Below, piece by piece: positions 34,830 through 46,234 of a stretch of 64,000 nucleotides of DNA; within the stretch, counting starts at the first letter, position 1, and every line of letters begins with the position of its first letter. A program made the position numbers and the translations under genes. The notes beneath the pieces are model-generated. The model searched no databases. It worked only from the letters and a program-made list of their open reading frames with translations, and had not been told where the DNA came from. Origin of the DNA: Arthrobacter nitrophenolicus (GTDB taxonomy: Bacteria; Actinomycetota; Actinomycetes; Actinomycetales; Micrococcaceae). The stretch is taken from assembly GCF_000332815.1 (NCBI RefSeq), contig NZ_AOFD01000014.1, positions 22,404-86,403 on the forward strand, given 5' to 3'.

Positions 34830-35255
34830 CTATTGCCCGATGGCCCTGGGCCGCCACAGCACCACGGCCTGCGATCGGGGCCGGGGGCGCTGGCCGCGGG
34901 CCAGGCTCACCACGTCGCCCGCCGCGCCGGCGGCGAAAATGCGGGAATCGAACGGCTGCGGTCGGCGGCCGAGTTCCTCGGTGAGTTCAGAGACGCGCCG
35001 CTGCAGGGCGGCCACCTGGTTTTCGAGCTCCAGGATGCGCTTGATCCCCTCCAGCGAAACGCCTTCCTGGGACAACCGCTGCACCTCCCGCAGCATGTTG
35101 ACGTCCCGCTGCGAGTACCGGCGGGACTTCCCCGGCGCGCGGCTGGGCTTGACGATGCCCAGCCGGTCGTACTGCCGCAGGGTCTGCGGGTGCATGTCCG
35201 CCAGCTCGGCCGCCACCGAAATCACGAAGATGGGCTGGTCAGCGTTGATGTCCAC
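34830..35255 (-). CDS. hspR: Heat-shock repressor HspR (MerR family)
   Basis: A 141-aa MerR-type DNA-binding protein that represses the dnaK operon, usually with DnaK as co-repressor. It shows FVISVAAELADMHPQTLRQY (helix-turn-helix), DRLGIVKPSRAPGKSRRYSQ and the coiled-coil-like GIKRILELENQVAALQRRVSEL. The GTG start follows GGAGGTG, 15 nt after the dnaJ stop. It is the last gene of dnaK-grpE-dnaJ-hspR, the standard actinobacterial order. The HAIR operator dyads upstream of dnaK are its binding sites. Confidence 0.95.
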   Translation of the reverse strand: MDINADQPIFVISVAAELADMHPQTLRQYDRLGIVKPSRAPGKSRRYSQRDVNMLREVQRLSQEGVSLEGIKRILELENQVAALQRRVSELTEELGRRPQPFDSRIFAAGAAGDVVSLARGQRPRPRSQAVVLWRPRAIGQ

Positions 35256-35270
35256 CGAACACCTCCGCTG

Positions 35271-36240
35271 CTAGAGCCGGGCCTTGGCGGCCAGGCCCTC
35301 ACGGACGTCCGCACCGGCTGTGGCGTCGGCAAAGGCCTTGACCGCGGCTTCGGCTTCCTTGTTCAGATTCTTCGGAACCGCGACGTCGATGGTCACCAGC
35401 AGGTCGCCGGTCACCTTCGAGGTCTTCACGCCCTTGCCCTTCACCCGCAGGGTACGGCCCGACGGCGTCCCCGCCGGAACACGGACCGCACCTTGTCGCC
35501 GTCGATGGTGGGCACCTCGATGTCGGCACCCAGCGCAGCTTCCGGGAAGGTGACGGGGACATGGATCCGCAGGTTGTCGCCGTCGCGCGTGTAAAACGGA
35601 TGGGGCTGGACGGAGACGGACACCACCAGGTCGCCGTTGCCGGCGGGGCTTGGCTGGCCCTTGCCGCGGACGCGCACTTTCTGGCCGTCCTTGATGCCGG
35701 CCGGAACCCGGACGTCGATCACTTCACCGCTGGGTTCCCGCAGGCCGATGGTGGTGCCGCGGATGGAACCGGCAAAGGAAATGCTGGTGGAGGCGGTACG
35801 GTCCGCGCCCTTCTGCGGGGCCCGCTGGAAGCCGGTCTGGCCGAAGCCGCCGCCGAACAGGTCGGCGAACTCGGGCGGGATCCCGCCCGCGGCTGGGTTG
35901 AACCCGCCCGCATGCCGGCCCGTATTGCCGGTGAAGAGGCCGCCGAACAGGTCCTCGAACCCGCCGTTGCCGGCGCGGCGCTGCCGGGGGCGAACCGGGC
36001 ACCGCCACCCATGGCACGGATGGCGTCGTACTGCTGGCGTTCCTCGGGATCGGACAGCACCGAGTAGGCCTCGGAGATGTCCTTGAACTTCTTCTCGGAG
36101 GCAGTGTTTCCCGCGTTGGTATCAGGGTGGTGCTCGCGGGCCAGCTTCCGGTAAGCCTTCTTGATATCGGCGTCGGAAGCGTCCTTGGCAACACCAAGGA
36201 TCTTATAAAAGTCCTTGTCCACCCAATCCTGGCTAGCCAA
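35271..36240 (-). CDS. dnaJ: Chaperone DnaJ, two frameshifts near 35980 and 35487
   Basis: The co-chaperone that stimulates DnaK. The J domain is intact ([20 protein letters not shown], then [10 protein letters not shown] with the HPD triad). After GGGARFAPG the frame changes near 35971-35990, and the expected Gly/Phe-rich linker ([16 protein letters not shown]) and CTD-I ([20 protein letters not shown]) lie in the next frame. Another change occurs near 35485-35488 (GTGCGG followed by TCC, one G missing) into [20 protein letters not shown], ending AKARL. Two restored bases give a 323-aa protein of the zinc-finger-less CbpA/DnaJ1 type. TTG start with AAAGGAAACGCCA upstream. An essential-class operon gene with two lesions strongly suggests sequencing errors. 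Confidence 0.9.
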
Positions 36241-36267
36241 TGGCGTTTCCTTTCAAAAGTTATGGGT

Positions 36268-36321
36268 CGGTGGTTGAGCCTCAGGGTTTCGACAGGCTCA
36301 ACCACCGAGACTCAACCACCG
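36268..36321. repeat. REP-like palindrome between grpE and dnaJ
   Basis: Arms CGGTGGTTGAGCCT (36268-36281) and AGGCTCAACCACCG (36294-36307) flank a 12-nt centre, and a partial third copy runs 36309-36321. It is the same repeat family as at 15125-15245. Located inside the chaperone operon, it could modulate the downstream dnaJ-hspR message. Confidence 0.8.
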
Positions 36322-36330
36322 AATGTAATG

Positions 36331-39006
<2,676 letters not shown>

Positions 39007-39076
39007 CTCTTTGCTAGGCATCTCTCCGGCCTGAGGCTGCCTTCCCCGTGTTGGCGCGGATTCCGGGACACGGGAA

Positions 39077-39126
39077 AGCCCGACGGCGGCTCACCCTTTC
39101 GCTAGGGGTGAACCTGCCGCCGGGCT
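39077..39126 (-). terminator. Hairpin terminator after the 39143 gene
   Basis: A long imperfect stem with AGCCCG...CGGGCT outer arms, a GGTTCACCCC/GGGGTGA-type middle and a short loop follows the minus-strand stop at 39143 by 16 bp. A short TTT follows. It separates the exporter unit from the dnaK promoter. Confidence 0.7.
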
Positions 39127-39142
39127 AATTCCGCCGTGGCGC

Positions 39143-39367
39143 CTACCGCTCAGCGTCCGGATCGCCGTGCAGCGGACCGCGCTCTTCGGAGGTGGTCATG
39201 ACCTGTCCGTCAGTCAGGCCTTCACGGACGGCATCCTCGTTCCGGAAGTCCTCGGCCGGGTTCTCAAGGTCGCCCTCGCCGTACTGGCCGCCTTCCCCTT
39301 CCAGCCCCGGCTCAGTGCTGCCCCGGCGGGCGTGCTCATCAAAGGCTGCTTCGTGGCTTTCGGTCAT
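39143..39367 (-). CDS. Small acidic hypothetical protein
   Basis: A 74-aa protein, MTESHEAAFDEHARRGSTEP and onward, rich in Glu, Asp and Gly and without cysteines, hydrophobic core or known domain, so probably disordered. A near-perfect ribosome site (AAGGAGGTGCCGCC) immediately precedes its ATG, which is why I treat it as a separate gene although the MMPL reading frame runs into it without a stop. It is followed by a hairpin terminator. Function unknown. Confidence 0.65.
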   Translation of the reverse strand: MTESHEAAFDEHARRGSTEPGLEGEGGQYGEGDLENPAEDFRNEDAVREGLTDGQVMTTSEERGPLHGDPDAER

Positions 39368-39429
39368 GGCGGCACCTCCTTCGAGTCCGCGTCCGTGCGG
39401 GCACAGTGGAAGTCTACCCAGCAGGCGTT

Positions 39430-41607
39430 TTAGCCAACAGGGCTTCATCCGGTCCGGCCGTTCTTCAGCCTCCGGCCGGGAGAGCTTGCCGGGCCACCAG
39501 ATTTTCGGGCCGATGTCGTAAGCCAGCGCAGGCACCAGCAGCGAGCGCACCAGCACCGTGTCCAGCAGGACGCCGAACGCCACGATGAAGGCCAGCTGCA
39601 CCAGGAACATGATGGGAATGACGCCCAGCGCCGCGAACGTGGCCGCGAGCACCACGCCCGCGGACGTGATCACCCCGCCGGTCACGCCCAGGCCGCGGAG
39701 GATGCCCGGGCGGGTGCCGTGCTTCAGGGACTCCTCCCGGACCCGGCTCATCAGGAAGATGTTGTAGTCCACGCCCAGGGCCACCAAGAACACGAAGCCG
39801 AACAGCGGCACGGTGGCGTCGGCACCCGGGAAGCCAAGGATGTTGTTGAACACCAGCGCGGACACACCCATGGCTGCAGCGTAGGAGAGCACCACGGAGA
39901 GCACCAGCAGGACCGGTGCCAGCACGGACCTCAGCAGCAGCATCAGGATAAAGAGGATCACCACCAAAACCACCGGGATGATGATCACCAGGTCACGCTG
40001 GGCCGTGGTGTTGGTGTCCAGCGCGGTGGCGGTGACGCCGCCCACCAGGCACCCGGGTCCACGGCCTTGACGTCCACGCGCAGGGCCTTGACAGCTTCTT
40101 CGGCCTCGAGGGAGTCCGCCGCGGAGTTCAGCGTGGCATTGATCAGGACCTTGCCCTCGCGGACGTCGGGCTCGCTGGGGGTCCCGGGGGCGCCGGTGAT
40201 GGGCACGCTGCCTTCAGCCAGCAGGTACGCCTCGCCCACGCCGTCGGCCGCTTTCACGGCGTCCAGCACTTCCTGCGCCTTGCCTTCGTCCGCAACCACG
40301 ACGGCGGGACTGCCGCTGCCGGCGTCGAAGTGGCGGGCCAGCGCGTCCTGGCCGTCCACCGCATTGGACGCGGTGAGGATGACGTCGGTCTGCGGGACAC
40401 CGTTGGCCTTGAGTTGGAGGACGCCGGCGGAGGCCGCCACCAGCAGGAGGACGGAAGCGATCCAGATAGTCCGCGGACGCCGCCGCACCAGTTCACCGGT
40501 TGCCCGCCACAGCCCCTTTTGGCCCTCCAGCCCCGTGACCAGCTCGGGCTCGCGCTCGTCAGCGGGGGCCAGCTTTGGCCGGAACGGCCAGAAAGCGGTA
40601 CGGCCCAGGAGGGCCATCAGGGCGGGCAGCAGTGTGAGTGCGGCGAACAGCGAGCAGATGATGCCTGCGGCCGCCACCGGCCCCAGCGCCTTGTTGGAGT
40701 TGAGGTCCGAGAAGAGCAGGCAGAGCAGGGCGATGATGACCGTGGCGCCAGACGCCAGGATGGGCTCGAACGAGGTCCGCCAGGCCGTCAGCGCCGCGGC
40801 CGTCCGGTTGGTGGTGTGGGTCAGCGCCTCACGGAAACGCGCCACGTAGAGCAGGGCGTAGTCGGTGGCCGCGCCGATCACCAGGATGGAGAGGATCCCC
40901 TGGCTCTGGCCATTCAACTGGATCCAGCCCGCCTGCGCCATGCCGAAGACCAGCAGGATGGCGGCACACAGGGCGAACACCGAGGTCAGGAGCACCATGA
41001 AAGGCAGGAGCAGCGAGCGGTACACCACCAGCAGGATGACGAACACAGCGGCGAGCGCCACGAGCAGGAGGATGCCGTCAATCCCGGCGAAAGCGGCCAC
41101 CAGGTCGGCCGCGAGGCCGGCGGGCCCGGTCACGAAGGTCCGCATCCCCTCAGGGGCAGCTTCAGCTACGAGGTCGCGGAGTTCCTTCACCGCCTCCTGC
41201 ACTTCCACCTCGGACTCGCTGATGGGTGCGATGAACTGGACCGCCTTGCCGTCCTCCGACGGAATGGGCCCAATCACCGCGCTGCCCAGCTTCAGCTCTT
41301 CCAGGTCAGTCCGAAGGGCAGCCACTTCACCCAGCTGGGCGGGAGTGAACGGCTCATCGCTTTCGATGACGATGACGCCCGGCACCTCGTCGGAGTCCCG
41401 GAACTTGGCCTGCCAGTCCTGCGCGGCAGTGGCCTCGGCACTTGCCGGAAGGAAGGAGGCCTGGTCGTTGGAGGAAACCTCCTCCAGGCGCCCGAAGGTG
41501 GGGCCGCCCACGCCGGCGAGCGCCAGCCACGTGAGCACCAGGATGACGGGGACCAGCCAGCGCAGCCAGAACGGAACGCGCTCTCTGCTTACGGTTTTGT
41601 GTTTCAT
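39430..41607 (-). CDS. MMPL-family exporter, frameshift near 40050
   Basis: An RND/MMPL-type membrane transporter with two six-helix halves separated by extracellular loops. The first half begins VPFWLRWLVPVILVLTWLAL and has GAATDYALLYVARFREAL. The second half has LMLLLRSVLAPVLLVLSVVL and VALGVDYNIFLMSRVREESL. The frame breaks near 40046-40052, where VDPGA should continue LVGGVTATALDTNTTAQ; one base is missing. At the 3-prime end the frame runs on into the small acidic gene. One extra base near 39440 (AAGCCC-TGT) would restore an RMKPVG ending at 39430 and a 725-aa protein. Divergent from a MarR gene with a dyad between, so probably a MarR-controlled drug or lipid exporter. Confidence 0.88.
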
Positions 41608-41654
41608 GATGCCTTCCGGACGTACCTCACACGAACATTAGTTCCAGAGTAGAC

Positions 41655-41673
41655 TATCTCCATAGTAGAGATA
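41655..41673. promoter_or_regulatory. Candidate MarR operator between exporter and regulator
   Basis: TATCTC at 41655-41660 and GAGATA at 41668-41673 are perfect inverted arms 7 bp apart, the size expected for MarR dimers. The site is 48 bp from the exporter start and 127 bp from the marR start. Confidence 0.6.
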
Positions 41674-41799
41674 AGTGTCCATCAAGGTTTTTCTTAGAGC
41701 TCGCCATCAAGGCACGCACGGCGGGGCTGAAGTAGTATCCGTCAGTACGGCTGGGCAAACCCGGCGGTGATGCCCACCAGAAGGAAAGAGGAGGCGGCC

Positions 41800-42312
41800 A
41801 TGGCAGCAAGCGGCCCCGCGGACACGCCGCGCCCTCCGGCAGTCCCTGGGCAGAATGGCGGCCCCCATCCCCTCGTCCGGCTCCTGCAGGAATTCACGCT
41901 GGAGGCCAACCGGTACGTGGACACGGCCGGCGGCAGGAAGGACATGCACCGCACGGACCTGAATGCTCTGGCCGTGATCATGCGGCACACGGCCAAGGGA
42001 AATCCGGTCACGCCGGGACTCCTCCGCAAGGAGTTGCACCTTAGCTCCCCCGCTACCACGGCGCTGATTGACCGGCTGGACAGCTCCGGCCACGTGGTCC
42101 GTGAGCGCGGCAGTTCCGACCGGCGGCAGGTGCAGCTGAAGATGACGCCCAAGGCCTTCCAGGAGGGAGGGGCCATTTTCGAGCCCCTCTCGCGCCGCAT
42201 GGGTACTGCCATGGCGGACTTCTCCGAGGAGGAGCTGGAAACCGTCTCGCGGTTCATGACCGCGATGGTGGAAGCCACGGTGGCGGCGCGCGAAGAATCC
42301 GCGGCGGATTAG
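41800..42312 (+). CDS. MarR-family transcriptional regulator
   Basis: A 170-aa winged-helix regulator. The core reads MHRTDLNALAVIMRHTAKGN, VTPGLLRKELHLSSPATTAL, IDRLDSSGHVVRERGSSDRR, RQVQLKMTPKAF, the canonical recognition helix and wing with the DRR motif. The ATG at 41800 follows AAGAGGAGGCGGCC; an in-frame GTG at 41767 is less likely. Divergent arrangement with the MMPL exporter and the dyad between them suggest that it represses the exporter until a ligand binds. Confidence 0.92.
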   Translation: MAASGPADTPRPPAVPGQNGGPHPLVRLLQEFTLEANRYVDTAGGRKDMHRTDLNALAVIMRHTAKGNPVTPGLLRKELHLSSPATTALIDRLDSSGHVVRERGSSDRRQVQLKMTPKAFQEGGAIFEPLSRRMGTAMADFSEEELETVSRFMTAMVEATVAAREESAAD

Positions 42313-42359
42313 GCTGGCGAAATCCTTCCGCGCCGCGGCGTGAGGGGTAGCGTTTGGTT

Positions 42360-43178
42360 ATGAGTGCCCAGCAGCCCGAAGAAGACGTCTACACGCACGG
42401 CCACCACGAGTCAGTGGTCCGCGCCCATGCCGCCAGGACCGCCGAGAATTCCGCCGCCTTTGTCCTGCCCCACCTGACCCCCGGCTCGGACCTGCTCGAC
42501 GTCGGCTGCGGACCGGGCACCATCACCTGCGACTTCGCCGCCCTCGTCTCGCCCGGCAAGGTCACCGGCCTGGACCGCTCACCGGACATCATCGTCCAGG
42601 CCCAGGCGCTCGCCGTCGAACGCCAGGTGCCGAACGTGGAATTCGTGGCCGGCAACATCTACGACCTCGAGTTCGAGGACGAGACGTTCGACGTCGTCCA
42701 CGCCCACCAGGTGCTGCAGCACCTCACCGACCCGGTGGAGGCCCTCCGCGAAATGCGCCGCGTGGCCAAGCCGGGCGGCATCGTTGCCGTGCGCGACGCC
42801 GATTTCCACGGCATGAGCTGGTACCCGGCCATCCCGGAACTCGACGAATGGATGGACCTGTACCAGCGCATTGCGCGCCGCAACGGGGCAGAGCCCGACG
42901 CCGGACGGCGGCTGGTCAGCTGGGCGCAGTCGGCGGGGTTCACGGACGTTGCCCCCTCCAGCAGCAACTGGCTGTACGCCACAGGACAGCAGCGCCGGTG
43001 GCAGGCCCGCGTCTGGGGCGAGCGGGTGCTGCACTCAGCATTCGCGGAGCAGGCGCTGGAGTACGGCTTCGCCAACCCCGCGGACCTGGCACGGATCTCC
43101 GCCGGATGGCACCGATGGGGTTCAACCGACGACGGCTGGTTCCTCATCCCCAATGGGGAGGTCATCGCCCGGGCTTAG
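42360..43178 (+). CDS. Class I SAM-dependent methyltransferase
   Basis: A 272-aa methyltransferase. Motif I is SDLLDVGCGPGTITCDFAAL, motif II region VTGLDRSPDIIVQAQALA, acidic loop FVAGNIYDLEFEDETFDVVH, then HAHQVLQHLTDPVEALREMR and KPGGIVAVRDADF. This is the UbiE/Methyltransf_11 pattern. The C-terminal third is a cap of unknown specificity. The ATG at 42360 follows GAGGGG. There is no linked biosynthetic gene, so the substrate remains open. The gene ends directly at the decayed antitoxin. Confidence 0.9.
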   Translation: MSAQQPEEDVYTHGHHESVVRAHAARTAENSAAFVLPHLTPGSDLLDVGCGPGTITCDFAALVSPGKVTGLDRSPDIIVQAQALAVERQVPNVEFVAGNIYDLEFEDETFDVVHAHQVLQHLTDPVEALREMRRVAKPGGIVAVRDADFHGMSWYPAIPELDEWMDLYQRIARRNGAEPDAGRRLVSWAQSAGFTDVAPSSSNWLYATGQQRRWQARVWGERVLHSAFAEQALEYGFANPADLARISAGWHRWGSTDDGWFLIPNGEVIARA

Positions 43179-43378
43179 GCCTGCGGGGACAACGAATTCT
43201 GGGCCGAAGCTTATGCCGTGCGCGGCGAGGACGTTGTCATTGCCAAGGCCGGAAGGCCGGTTGCACGGCTGGTCAAGATCGAACGGCCCCACAAGCGCGA
43301 ACTGGGCTTCCTCGGCCCCCTCCACATCCCCGATGACTTCTATGAGCCGTGGACGGATGACGAGATGGGAATTGACGG
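43179..43378 (+). pseudogene. Remnant Phd/YefM-type antitoxin, N-terminus missing
   Basis: Translation in the frame following the methyltransferase stop gives VRGEDVVIAKAGRPVARLVK and then LGFLGPLHIPDDFYEPW, the C-terminal half of a Phd/YefM or VapB-like antitoxin that precedes PIN toxins. The N-terminal DNA-binding half is absent, replaced by about 13 unrelated residues after the methyltransferase stop. There is no stop before the toxin in this frame; losing one G at ATGGGAATTGA (about 43366-43375) would put the natural TGA at 43373. So it is either truncated by recombination or a short antitoxin starting at GTG 43218. Confidence 0.65.
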
Positions 43379-43798
43379 GTGCTGCAGCTGCTGCTGGACA
43401 CCCATGTGTTCCTCTGGGCACTCGCCGAGCCCAAGAGGCTCTCAATCAAAGCCAAAAATGCGATCACCAAACTTGAAAACCAGGTCTTCGTTTCGCCGGT
43501 CACCGCCTATGAGCTCTCCTACAAGCACCGGCAGGGAAGACTGCCGGCCGGAGCGGCGATCGTCTCCAGTTTTGGCCGGCAGCTTTCACACCTCTACGCC
43601 GCTGAAATCGGCATCAGCGCCGACCATGCCCTTGCCGCCGGCCAGCTCGACTGGGACCACAAAGACCCCTTTGACCGGATGCTGGCTGCACAAGCCATGG
43701 TGGAAGGCTTCACCCTCGTCACAGCAGACGAAAACATCCAGGCGTACGGCCCCGTAGCACCCTGTGGTGACCCCCGCCACCGGCCCCCTGCCGCGTAG
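43379..43798 (+). CDS. PIN-domain toxin (VapC-like)
   Basis: A 139-aa PIN-domain ribonuclease-type toxin. The acidic catalytic set is visible: D7 in LLLDTHVFLWAL, E45 in TAYELSYKH, D96/D99 in HKDPFDRMLAAQA and D117 in LVTADENIQAYG. The start is GTG at 43379, immediately after the antitoxin remnant. The last 12 residues are a proline-rich extension beyond the usual end. All active-site residues are kept, although the partner antitoxin looks damaged, so either the antitoxin fragment still neutralises it or expression is low. Confidence 0.87.
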   Translation: MLQLLLDTHVFLWALAEPKRLSIKAKNAITKLENQVFVSPVTAYELSYKHRQGRLPAGAAIVSSFGRQLSHLYAAEIGISADHALAAGQLDWDHKDPFDRMLAAQAMVEGFTLVTADENIQAYGPVAPCGDPRHRPPAA

Positions 43799-43807
43799 GA
43801 TTGACAG

Positions 43808-44431
43808 GTGCAATTTTCCCTTTGGCTGGCCCTGGCCGGCGCCGGTGCCCTGATCAGCTTCACCCCGGGCGCCGGAGCCATCAACACCATGAGCAACTCG
43901 TTGAATGCCGGCTTCCGGCGGTCCATCTGGGGAATCCTCGGGCAGCAGGCCGCACTGGTGGTGCACGTGGTGATCGTGGCACTCGGCGTCGGCGTGCTGG
44001 TTGCCAGCTCGCCGGTGGCCTTCAACGTAATCCGCTACGCGGGCGCCGCCTACCTCATCTATCTGGGCGTCCGGCAGTTCCTTAGCAAGCCGAGCCTTGA
44101 AGAGGAGCAGGCAGCGGCACTGCGGAACGAGTCCGCCTGGTCGATCTTCCGGCGCGGGTTCTGGGTCAACCTGCTGAATCCGAAGGCCATCGTCTTCTTC
44201 CTCGCCTTCACTCCCCAGTTCATCCGGCCTGAACAGCCACTGCTGACGCAGTACGCTGTGCTGACCGCAACCATCGTGGCGATCGACATCCTGGTGATGT
44301 GGTTCTTCTTCGCCGCAGCGGCCAGGTCTTTCCAGCGCTTCACCCAGACGCCACGGGGACAGCTGGTCCTGAGCAAGGTGTTCGGCGTGCTGTTTGTCGC
44401 CGTCGGGATCCTCCTCGCCCTGATTCACTGA
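43808..44431 (+). CDS. LysE/RhtB-family amino-acid exporter
   Basis: A 207-aa integral membrane protein with about six hydrophobic helices. It opens FSLWLALAGAGALISFTPGA, the LysE-family start, with SNSLNAGFRRSIWGILGQQ and FWVNLLNPKAIVFFLAFTP as further family marks. Such proteins export amino acids such as homoserine, threonine or leucine. The GTG start lies 10 nt after the toxin stop with AGGA upstream. Substrate not assignable. Confidence 0.9.
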   Translation: MQFSLWLALAGAGALISFTPGAGAINTMSNSLNAGFRRSIWGILGQQAALVVHVVIVALGVGVLVASSPVAFNVIRYAGAAYLIYLGVRQFLSKPSLEEEQAAALRNESAWSIFRRGFWVNLLNPKAIVFFLAFTPQFIRPEQPLLTQYAVLTATIVAIDILVMWFFFAAAARSFQRFTQTPRGQLVLSKVFGVLFVAVGILLALIH

Positions 44432-44564
44432 TCCCGGGCCCACCAATCCCCGGCATCGCAGCACCCAACCTCACTACATACCCCTTCGGCGGGTTCGTCA
44501 TGCATCTTTACAAACCGGTCAATTTTTATGAACCACCCGCTAGCCATAGGGCCGGAAAGCGCGC

Positions 44565-45116
44565 ATGCTTAGCATCATGAACTCAGCGTCGAGCCCATAC
44601 CGCGTCATCGCCGTCTGCACCGGCAACATCTGCCGCTCCCCCATGGCGGAACTTATGCTGAAGGCCGCGCTGGAACGCGAAGGGCTGGACGGACTGGTGG
44701 CGGTGGACTCGGCCGGCACCACGGGCTACGAGGCAGGGCGCCCCATCGACCCCCGTGCCGCCCGCCGGCTCGCGGCCACGCAACTCGCGTCCGAGCTTCA
44801 CATCGCACGGGAATGGCTCCCGGAATGGTTCCGCGAGCGGGATCTCATCCTGGCGCTCGATATCGACCACTACGCCTGGCTGAGCGAGGCGGCGCCGGAC
44901 CAGGAGTCGCTGGGCAAGATCCGCATGCTCCGAAGCTTCGATCCAGCAATGGCCGGCAAGGACCTGCTGGACCAGGGCATCGAGGACCCGTGGTACGGGG
45001 GGCATGCTGACTTCGACGCCGTCTGGCACCAGATCCACGCGGCGCTCCCGGGGATCGTGGAGCACGTCAAGGCGGCCGTTTCCTCGGACGCGGAGCTGCA
45101 GCGGCAGGGCAGTTGA
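44565..45116 (+). CDS. Low-molecular-weight protein-tyrosine phosphatase
   Basis: A 183-aa phosphatase. The P-loop CTGNICRS gives nucleophile C18 and R24 (CX5R) near the N-terminus, followed by SPMAELMLKAALE. The general-acid Asp lies in the DPWYGGHADFDAVW segment, the usual DP motif of the family. The ATG at 44565 has GGAAAG 7 bp upstream; a second ATG at 44577 is also possible. It acts in the cytoplasm on phosphotyrosine proteins or arsenate-like substrates. It is followed by the Zur-like palindrome, so it is a separate transcript from the genes after it. Confidence 0.92.
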   Translation: MLSIMNSASSPYRVIAVCTGNICRSPMAELMLKAALEREGLDGLVAVDSAGTTGYEAGRPIDPRAARRLAATQLASELHIAREWLPEWFRERDLILALDIDHYAWLSEAAPDQESLGKIRMLRSFDPAMAGKDLLDQGIEDPWYGGHADFDAVWHQIHAALPGIVEHVKAAVSSDAELQRQGS

Positions 45117-45139
45117 GGACCCACCCGGCTTTATCTTGC

Positions 45140-45160
45140 AATTGAGAACGGTTCTCAATT
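45140..45160. promoter_or_regulatory. Perfect 21-bp palindrome, probable Zur box
   Basis: AATTGAGAAC-G-GTTCTCAATT, with 10-bp perfect arms, lies 13 bp before the CobW-like start, over the likely promoter. Fur-superfamily sites are AT-rich dyads of this size, and the two genes behind it are classic zinc-limitation genes. Zur is the best candidate; another Fur-family regulator is possible. Confidence 0.75.
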
Positions 45161-45172
45161 AGGCTCTTCGCC

Positions 45173-46192
45173 ATGCACCTCATCGTTGTGAGTTCCCTTG
45201 ATGCCCTCTGCCGCCGCGAAGCCTGCGGGGACCTGGCAGCTGAACATCCCGGGAGCCTCGTGGTCTTCCATGACCTGCTGGAGAACGGGCTGGTCATCCG
45301 GCGGGTCTTTGACGCCGCAGGTCCCGTCGAATACGAGGAAACCATCCTCGAACACGGCGGCCTCAGCTGCGCGGTACGCCTGGACCTGGTGCCGGCGATC
45401 GACCGCCTGGCTGCATCAGCACAAGGCCCGATCATCATCGGCCTTCCGCCTGCGGTTCCAGCATCAGTGGCAGTCACGGCACTCAACCGCGGGCTCAGCC
45501 GGCCGGCAACGGTTTCCTCGGCCATCATTGCCCTCGCGCCGGACGCCCTGGAGGACCACATCTGGGACCCGCACACCCTGTTCGAGTCCGGCTTCACCCC
45601 CGTGGCAGACGACGAGAGGACACCGGGCGAGTTCCTGCTGGGCGAACTGGCCTTCGCGGATACCGTCCTCGTGGCGGAGCCCGACATCGTTCCGGCCGAT
45701 CCCGCAGGCCGCGAGCGCGGCCTGCACCTGCTGCGGGAACTCGCACCGCATGCCCACCGTGCAGCAGGAACGATCCAGGTCCGCCGCTCGGCAGCAAATG
45801 CCGCGGCCTCACCCTTTGTCACTGTGGTCCAGCGCATGGACCGGCCCCTGCATCCGGGACGGTTCCGCCAGGTCCTGGGCACGCTCGCCGAGGGCTGCTG
45901 CGTCCTGCAAGGCCACTTGTGGGTTGCGTCCGCGCCCGAGTGCCGCATCGCCATCCAGGGCATCGGCCCCCGCGTCTGGCTCGAAAACACCGGGAAGTGG
46001 CCGGAAGAACCTGCCGCGACGGAGCAGGCGGGACGTGCGCCGGGTCCCGCCGCCACGGTCCTGGCAGCGACCGGGGAGGGCCTGGACCCGGCGGAGTTCG
46101 AGCGGCTGCTGCGGGACTGCGAGCTCACCGACGACGAACTGGCGGCCGGCGCGGTCCTGTCCGACCCCTTCGCCCTGCGGCCCGCGAGCTGA
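45173..46192 (+). CDS. Degenerate CobW/COG0523-family protein
   Basis: A 339-aa protein with the layout of the actinobacterial CobW-like (COG0523) zinc-associated group: N-terminal MHLIVVSSLDALCRREACGD, the strand-loop LEHGGLSCAVRLDLVPAIDR, and a C-terminal CobW_C domain (MDRPLHPGRFRQVLGTLAEG, then CCVLQGHLWVASAP). The Walker A motif GxxxxGK[ST] of active CobW GTPases is absent, and the metal motif GCxCC is reduced to GGLSC. It is therefore unlikely to hydrolyse GTP as a classical metallochaperone does. Placement after a Zur-like box and before a cysteine-free L36 supports a zinc-starvation role. Confidence 0.75.
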   Translation: MHLIVVSSLDALCRREACGDLAAEHPGSLVVFHDLLENGLVIRRVFDAAGPVEYEETILEHGGLSCAVRLDLVPAIDRLAASAQGPIIIGLPPAVPASVAVTALNRGLSRPATVSSAIIALAPDALEDHIWDPHTLFESGFTPVADDERTPGEFLLGELAFADTVLVAEPDIVPADPAGRERGLHLLRELAPHAHRAAGTIQVRRSAANAAASPFVTVVQRMDRPLHPGRFRQVLGTLAEGCCVLQGHLWVASAPECRIAIQGIGPRVWLENTGKWPEEPAATEQAGRAPGPAATVLAATGEGLDPAEFERLLRDCELTDDELAAGAVLSDPFALRPAS

Positions 46193-46234
46193 CCTGCCGA
46201 CCACCACCCAACCCCACCAACCAAGGAGGACACC

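Noticed and set aside
43218..43757. 179-aa plus-strand reading frame through antitoxin and toxin
   Set aside because: Only the first part matches an antitoxin; beyond 43378 it is out of frame with the well-supported PIN toxin and turns into a Ser/Thr/Pro-rich shadow.
45140..45160. Palindrome as an intrinsic terminator of the phosphatase gene
   Set aside because: The perfect arms could form a stem, but there is no loop or T-run and it overlaps the promoter of a zinc-type operon, so an operator is the better reading.
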